A stretch of 64,000 nucleotides of DNA from Larix kaempferi. Its lineage: Eukaryota; Streptophyta; Pinopsida; Pinales; Pinaceae. The stretch's first letter is position 1. Each line of letters begins with the position of its first letter. Position numbers and translations under genes: made by a program. A model generated the notes under the pieces. The model made no database searches. It saw only the letters and a list, made by a program, of their open reading frames with translations, and was not told the DNA's origin. Of this stretch, positions 59,064-64,000 are shown piece by piece. The stretch is from assembly GCA_027924585.1 (NCBI GenBank), contig BSBM01000232.1:30266001-30330000 (forward strand), given 5' to 3'.

Positions 59064-60587
59064 GGAGGCCCGATCACGAAGGAACCAACGAAGTTGGCGT
59101 TGGGATTGGAGCAATCAGGATTACTGGGCCTCACCCAAATACTGCACTTTGGGAGAACGGTGCAGGTGAATGCGTGCATCAAGAAATTACTTGTCTGTTT
59201 CCACGAAGGATACCTATGGCTGCATGACAAGATTTTGGTCACATTCGACCTGATTTCAAGAATCACCAAACTACCCAAGGCTGGAGAAGACCCTTCCCAA
59301 TTTTTTCATGGGAAGGACAACAACAAGAAGCTCGCTGTGAGGCTGAAGACGAAGTATGGAGTGGAGAAAAACTCTAGAGGATACCTAATTGACACAATTA
59401 AGGACCAAGCTGTCAGGGTTGCAGTGAAGATACTAGCAGTCAAGTTGGTGCAGAAGAACAGGCTGAAAGAATGCACATTGGGCATCATCACCTCTGCAGA
59501 ACAATGTGCCGCAGGAATACAAATGAACTGGTCGCAATTCCTACTAAATCAGTTGATGGAGGACGTTGTTGAAGCACGGGAAAAGGGGAAGCCATTCACA
59601 TATTCGTGCCTTTTGATGTTGGTCGCACTAGTAGGATGGAGGGAACCAAAGCACTATCAAGCCATGGAAACAGTAGAAGCCAGGATATGAGAAGGTGCAC
59701 GATACCAAAACTTGTGGGCGACAACTGACAAAGAACGACAAGAATTCAACATTGTACAATTCTGCCTGTTCCTAGACATGATGCAGATAGATGTGAAAGC
59801 AATACCGCGGATAATCAAGCAAGCAGCAAGGAAGTATCGACCTATCGCAAGGATATCGGTCAAATCCCAAACAATTTATATTCAAGCATGAGAAGATAAG
59901 CAGAGGTAGTGGCTAGAAACATATCACAAGCTCACCGAGGAGGAATTGGATGTCGTCATTGAAGGATGGCCAATGGAATGGAAAATTCCAGTCGCAGAGG
60001 AGGAACTATTGAATTTGGAGAATAGACAGTCGCCAACTGGACCAAAGCCACCAGATGAATATAAGGACTCAGTTAGTTGACAAGAGGGCACAGGAGAAGG
60101 AGATCATGTCGAAGAATAGTCGCATACACTCAGTCATGATGGAGCCTCATCGGTCACCTCAACGGATTCAGAACTAGAGGCACAATGTGAAGAAACGAGA
60201 ACAAATCGTAGGATGGACCATGGCAAAGGAAGCATAAGTGGTGGTCTTCCTAAGGAGCAATTTCATAGGCTCCTGGAGAAAATAACAGCGGTCGCAGAAG
60301 AAAACCATGCAAAAGTAACACAGCATTCAACAGAATATTTTCACCAGGTAAATCAATTACTATCAACACTAACTAACACAGTGGTAGAGATAAGGGTACT
60401 GCATGAGGAAGTCCCACCTAGTCTATTGGCAAGGAGGGTTGAGGTAGAGATCGTCACAAACCCTAGGTTAGTGCAAATTCTGCCGAACGTAATGAAAATA
60501 GGCAATGAAAACTTGGACAGGGAATTAAGAAAGCATGATTCAATCACGGTAGATTTCAATATACTATCGATACTATCACTACATTGA
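59064..60587 (+). pseudogene. Unknown element-borne protein of element D (decayed)
   Basis: One plus frame is coherent for about 500 codons, broken by in-frame stops only (TGA 59688-59690 and several more to about 60117). The N-terminal part looks globular: HEGYLWLHDKILVTFDLISR, ITKLPKAGEDPSQFFHGKD, LKTKYGVEKNSRGYLIDTIK, TSAEQCAAGIQMNWSQFLLN and LLMLVALVGWREPKHYQ. An acidic low-complexity region follows, then a helical, coiled-coil-like part (60213-60587: LEKITAVAEENHAKVTQHST). There is no zinc knuckle, protease or polymerase motif. I do not recognise the family. By position it replaces gag-pol in an element related to C. Confidence 0.6.
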
Positions 60588-61470
60588 ATTCAAACCGCAG
60601 CAAGTGCAGAAGCGAGCGATCACAAGGACGCAATGCATGACCACATGGTAAGATATAAGTAGCAGACATGGAAAAACGAGATGGAGGCATGCCATATCCA
60701 TGAAGAGAAATCCCAAACCTTGGTTGAAAAAGAAAAGGCTATGGAGGATTGAGAGCATTGGAGAAGGCGATATCCAAGGCATGTGAGCAAGCCCCTGAAG
60801 TAGATCAAGATATACTACCGGAAGTGAAATCTATCTTGTTAGGTGTAGTTATCGTCGATCTACGAAAATCAAATGAAGCACTATAGGAAAGGGCAGTACC
60901 AAGCACGCCACCATAACATATCTAGAATCGCCAAGATGCGATAGAAGAGGTTGCGACAGAGATCACAGATATGGAAAAGGCAGCCCAGAAAATTGTTGAA
61001 GAGGTTACCCAGTTCTAGGGAAGTTTAGCACAAGATGAGAAGTTGCACCATCTAAGGCAGAGACATGGCTAGAATCACTATGGGGATCGCTTAAGGTGAT
61101 TCCCCTAATCAAACAAATGACAAAGTCCACAGAGATGAAGGAACTCCAACATCGAGTGAATAAGGCGAGGACAAGGCAACATAGGAGAACAATGCACCTA
61201 GATGAATTACAAACAAAGCCGGAATAGTTGGCCATGTAGGAAATGGCAGGAATGGAACAGGTCAAGCAGGATCTGGAAAAGGCACAACAGATGAATGGTG
61301 AGCACCCAACGTAACAACAAGTATAAGATTGCACAGTACTCAAAGTATTGGAAAAAGAAGCTGTCGACTGGATTAGAGTTGCATACGATGATTTCAAGTT
61401 TCAAGTAAATGCACCGGAGGTGTCCAGTTGAGGTGGCTTGAGGGAGAGCCACAAGTTTGTGTTGGGGGCC
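60588..61470 (+). other. Element D 3' part: broken helical-looking frames and polypurine tract
   Basis: Charged, Lys/Glu/Gln-rich frames with many stops continue the coiled-coil character of the upstream ORF to about 61400. The purine-rich tract before the LTR reads GTGTTGGGGGCC. Confidence 0.5.
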
Positions 61471-62219
61471 TGTTGGCACAGGGTTGGAGCGCATGAAGTG
61501 TGGAATACGACAATGACAGAAGGGTCATCAGCGGAAGAAAGGAATATTCGTGAAGGATAAGAAGCCGACGAAAGCGCAATTTTTTGTCAAAGTTAGTTAG
61601 ATTTGGTCGTGTGGACCATTTTTTAACCACCTTAGTTGTCTATAAATAGATCCACATTTGTAATCCTAAGTGAATCGATTGTAGATGGTGATATCTAGTT
61701 TTTATGTATTTTTTGCTTTCGACAAAACTCTGGGTATTGATTCGCATTGAGTCGCTTAGAACTGTTCCTGCGAAGGTTTATCGCATATTTTGAGATGAGT
61801 TAATGCATGAGGATGTTCGATTATATCTCTATTTGTGTCGTTGTGTTATGAATGGTGAATCTTATCTTAATGATTCGATGTGTTTAAGGTTTTTGTTGCT
61901 CTGTTGATTAATCTGTGATGTAAGTTGATGCGAATAGTTTTTTTGATGCGGATGTCGAATGTATATGTGAAGTGTTAATGTAATGTGAAGGTAGATCTCT
62001 AGTTTCTGTAGTGAATAAATAAGGGTTAATGCATGTTCTCTCCCTACTGTGGAAACTTGGTTCCTGCAGCCCCCTTGAACATCTCGGGTGAGACCTCACT
62101 CGCTTTGCGGGTGTTGCTAGAAATGGTAAAACCTTTCCAGGTCGATGCTTAAGGGTGTCTGGTTGGTGTTTTTTTACAACAGTGCGAAGTGAACCCCTGT
62201 TGACAAAATTGTGTCAACA
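61471..62219 (+). repeat. Element D 3' LTR
   Basis: It is 749 bp, starts TGTTGGCACAGG and ends GTGTCAACA. A TATA box (TATAAATA) is at 61641-61648. The end resembles the element C LTR: CTCGGGTGAGACCTCA, GCGGGTGTTGCT and GTGAACCCCTGT(T/C)GAC. Thus C and D are related families. Confidence 0.85.
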
Positions 62220-63060
62220 TGCACATTTCAATTGGTTTCCCATGTTGAAATAATTGAAAACCTAAATGCCAATGCCAAAAACCTGAAATCATAGTAATTT
62301 ATGTTGGATATAAAATTGTATAATGAATGAAACAAAATGCAATATGACATGAAAACAAAACCAAATTCACAATATTTCTCTTTGTAAAAATAAGATTAAT
62401 ACGCTAAAACCAAATTCACCATGTCCCTTAAATATAATTCACAAAATATGACAAAACAAAATATGCAATATGTTGCTTAAAAAAACATGCTAAAATCAAA
62501 TTCACCATGTCCCTTATATAAAAAAATGTAATATGACAAAACAAATTATGCAATATGTTGCTTAAAAAAAAGTAATATGCCAGAACCAAATTTTATTTTA
62601 TCCTTTAAAAAAAAAATATTAATATTCTAAAACCAATTTTACAATGTTTAAAAAAAAGAGTAATATGCCAAAACCAAGTATATAATATTTTCACTTATAA
62701 ATAAAAATAAGCAAATATACCCTTTGCAAAGAAATTTATAATATAAAAAACCTTATAACCTCCATAAGCAAAACAAAAAATTCTTTATAAGCAAATATAC
62801 CCATTGCAACGAAATTTATAATATTTCTGCTGAATATATATATATATATATATATATATGAAACCTTAAAACCTCCATAAGCAAAACAAAAAATTATTTA
62901 TAACATAATATACCCTTTGCAAAGAAATTTATAATATTTCTACTGAAAAAAAATTTATAATCTAAAAAACATTAAAACCTCCATAAGCAAAACAAAAAAT
63001 ACCTTATAACTTTATTTTGGATTGTAAATATCCGAACTTGAACCTTTTTTTCAGACTTGC
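62220..63060. repeat. AT-rich tandem repeats
   Basis: From about 62395 to 62700, units with ATGCTAAAATCAAATTCACC, ATGTCCCTTATATAA and TATGCAATATGTTGCTTAAA repeat about three times. From about 62710 to 63010, units with TTGCAAAGAAATTTATAATA and CCTCCATAAGCAAAACAAAA repeat three times. An (AT)n run covers 62834-62859. No gene is seen. Confidence 0.7.
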
Positions 63061-63360
63061 CTACGAATGATGGAAATAAAATTTTGGGCGAGAATGTATA
63101 TTTAGAACTCTCGGGCAAGAAATTATAGAATCTTGTCGAGAATCACGGGCAATTAATAGGTCGGCCTGTAAAATATTCTCGGGGGGTTATGTGATAAAAA
63201 TCTTGCCCGAGAGTTGTTTCATTCTTTCGGCCGATAATTTAAACAAGCTCTGGGGAAAGAATTTTGTTTAACCCCGGGTTATTTTTCGGGCCAAACATCT
63301 CTCATCCGAGAAATATGTACATTTCTCGGCTGAGAAAATTTCTCAGCCTAGAGTTTCTAG
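63061..63360. repeat. Cluster of CTCGGG/CCGAG hairpins
   Basis: CTCGGGCAAGA (about 63110) pairs with TCTTGCCCGAG (about 63203). CCGAGAAAT...ATTTCTCGG forms a 24-nt near-palindrome at 63306-63329. GGCTGAGAAAATTTCTCAGCC at 63328-63348 is a 21-nt inverted repeat with 10-bp arms. Several other TTCTCGGnCGAG-like blocks fill the stretch. It may be the remains of a DNA-transposon end or satellite; undecided. Confidence 0.6.
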
Positions 63361-64000
63361 TCAATGAATACAGCAAGTATTTATGCAGTTTTCTAAAATT
63401 TGCCACTTTAACAAGGTGGAAACCCAGCAAAATCTGAGAATTTCCTGTCAAAGTTGATACCAATAAATTCATCATTGAATCTACTTTCTCATGGTATAAT
63501 AATTTTTTAATTTCATTTGGGATTTCTATTTTTTACTATTTGTTTTCAAAACTATGTCATTAAAAAATTTTCGAAGTTAAAAATCAGTCACAATGAAAAT
63601 TCAATATCATCACAATGAAAGCACGAAAAGATGTAAAAAGTCACAAGGATGTTCCTTGCACTTTCCTCTTCAAAATGGTAGTTTCAGTTTGTATGATAAG
63701 AGTCACATTTGAAATAAAATGCGAGGACACAAACATGCGTGAATAAGGCACCCTTATTTAAACAAATGTTATTTCGATAAATAATAAAAAATAGTGTTTA
63801 AGTCTGAAAATCCTCAAACTATAGTCCACTCCATATTACAATCTATGTAGATTATGAACGTACATTTGGTTTCCGTAAAATGAATAACAATCTGTAAAAA
63901 AAATGAGGGGCACACAGGTCACTCATTATCCAAACCTAAAATTTTAAAGTAGATGTCGTTGGTGCCATTCAAATTTGACCTACTAAATATCCATTAAAAA
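63361..64000. other. AT-rich sequence, nothing recognised
   Basis: No ORF, LTR end or repeat that I can support. Confidence 0.5.

Larger units (their letters stand above)
58590..62219 (+). mobile_element. Element D: 3' part of a gypsy-related non-autonomous LTR element
   Basis: A decayed plus-strand ORF is followed by noncoding sequence, the tract GTGTTGGGGGCC (61459-61470) and an LTR at 61471-62219. The tract and LTR end match element C. I find no 5' LTR, primer site or any gag or pol motif, so D is truncated on the left or begins in sequence I cannot delimit; 58590 is approximate. No TSD can be tested. Confidence 0.65.

Overview
This window is plant nuclear DNA made almost entirely of nested LTR retrotransposons. 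I find no convincing single-copy host gene. The evidence is five LTR pairs or solo LTRs with exact 5-bp target-site duplications (TSDs), plant-type Ty1/copia and Ty3/gypsy polyproteins, tRNA-Met and tRNA-Arg-like primer sites, and many decayed copies. The density and depth of nesting fit a land plant with a very large genome. A gymnosperm is my best guess, from repeat style only, and I cannot name a species.

Layout. (1) 1-32575 is one old minus-strand element, A, with a 2.2-kb LTR and a gag but no visible pol. Two later events split it. At 1792-10929 it holds a 1.77-kb solo LTR (F, TSD GATAA), which is itself split by a young copia element (Copia-1, 2133-9496, TSD TAGGT). At 12154-27815 it holds a 15.7-kb minus-strand Ty3/gypsy element (B, Tat/Ogre-like, TSD ATATT). 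(2) 32829-40998 is element C, a plus-strand Ty3/gypsy element with TSD TCTCC. (3) 42385-49643 is Copia-2, an older and broken relative of Copia-1 with TSD GGGTT. (4) 51635-56025 is element E, an internally deleted gypsy element with TSD ATAAT. (5) 56031-58590 is short-repeat territory: a 560-bp foldback palindrome, tandem tRNA-like units and a tandem duplication. (6) From about 58.6 to 62.2 kb is the 3' part of element D. It carries a decayed ORF of unknown function and a 3' LTR whose polypurine tract and LTR end match element C's. (7) 62.2-64 kb is AT-rich spacer with tandem repeats and clustered hairpins.

How the parts relate. Copia-1 is nearly intact: I count 2 differences between its two 608-bp LTRs. 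It nevertheless carries a frameshift in gag, so it probably moved with proteins supplied by another copy or broke after insertion. Copia-1 and Copia-2 share two tandem arrays between pol and the 3' LTR. Element B is the most unusual piece. It has an extra RNase H as a separate ORF downstream of integrase, zinc knuckles on both sides of its protease, and a convergent antisense gene with its own TATA box and at least one good intron. Next to that gene is a CpG-rich 33-bp repeat whose core motif recurs near the primer site. Element D seems to be a gag-less, pol-less relative of the C family.

Limits. All family assignments come from reading motifs by eye. No alignments or database searches were run.
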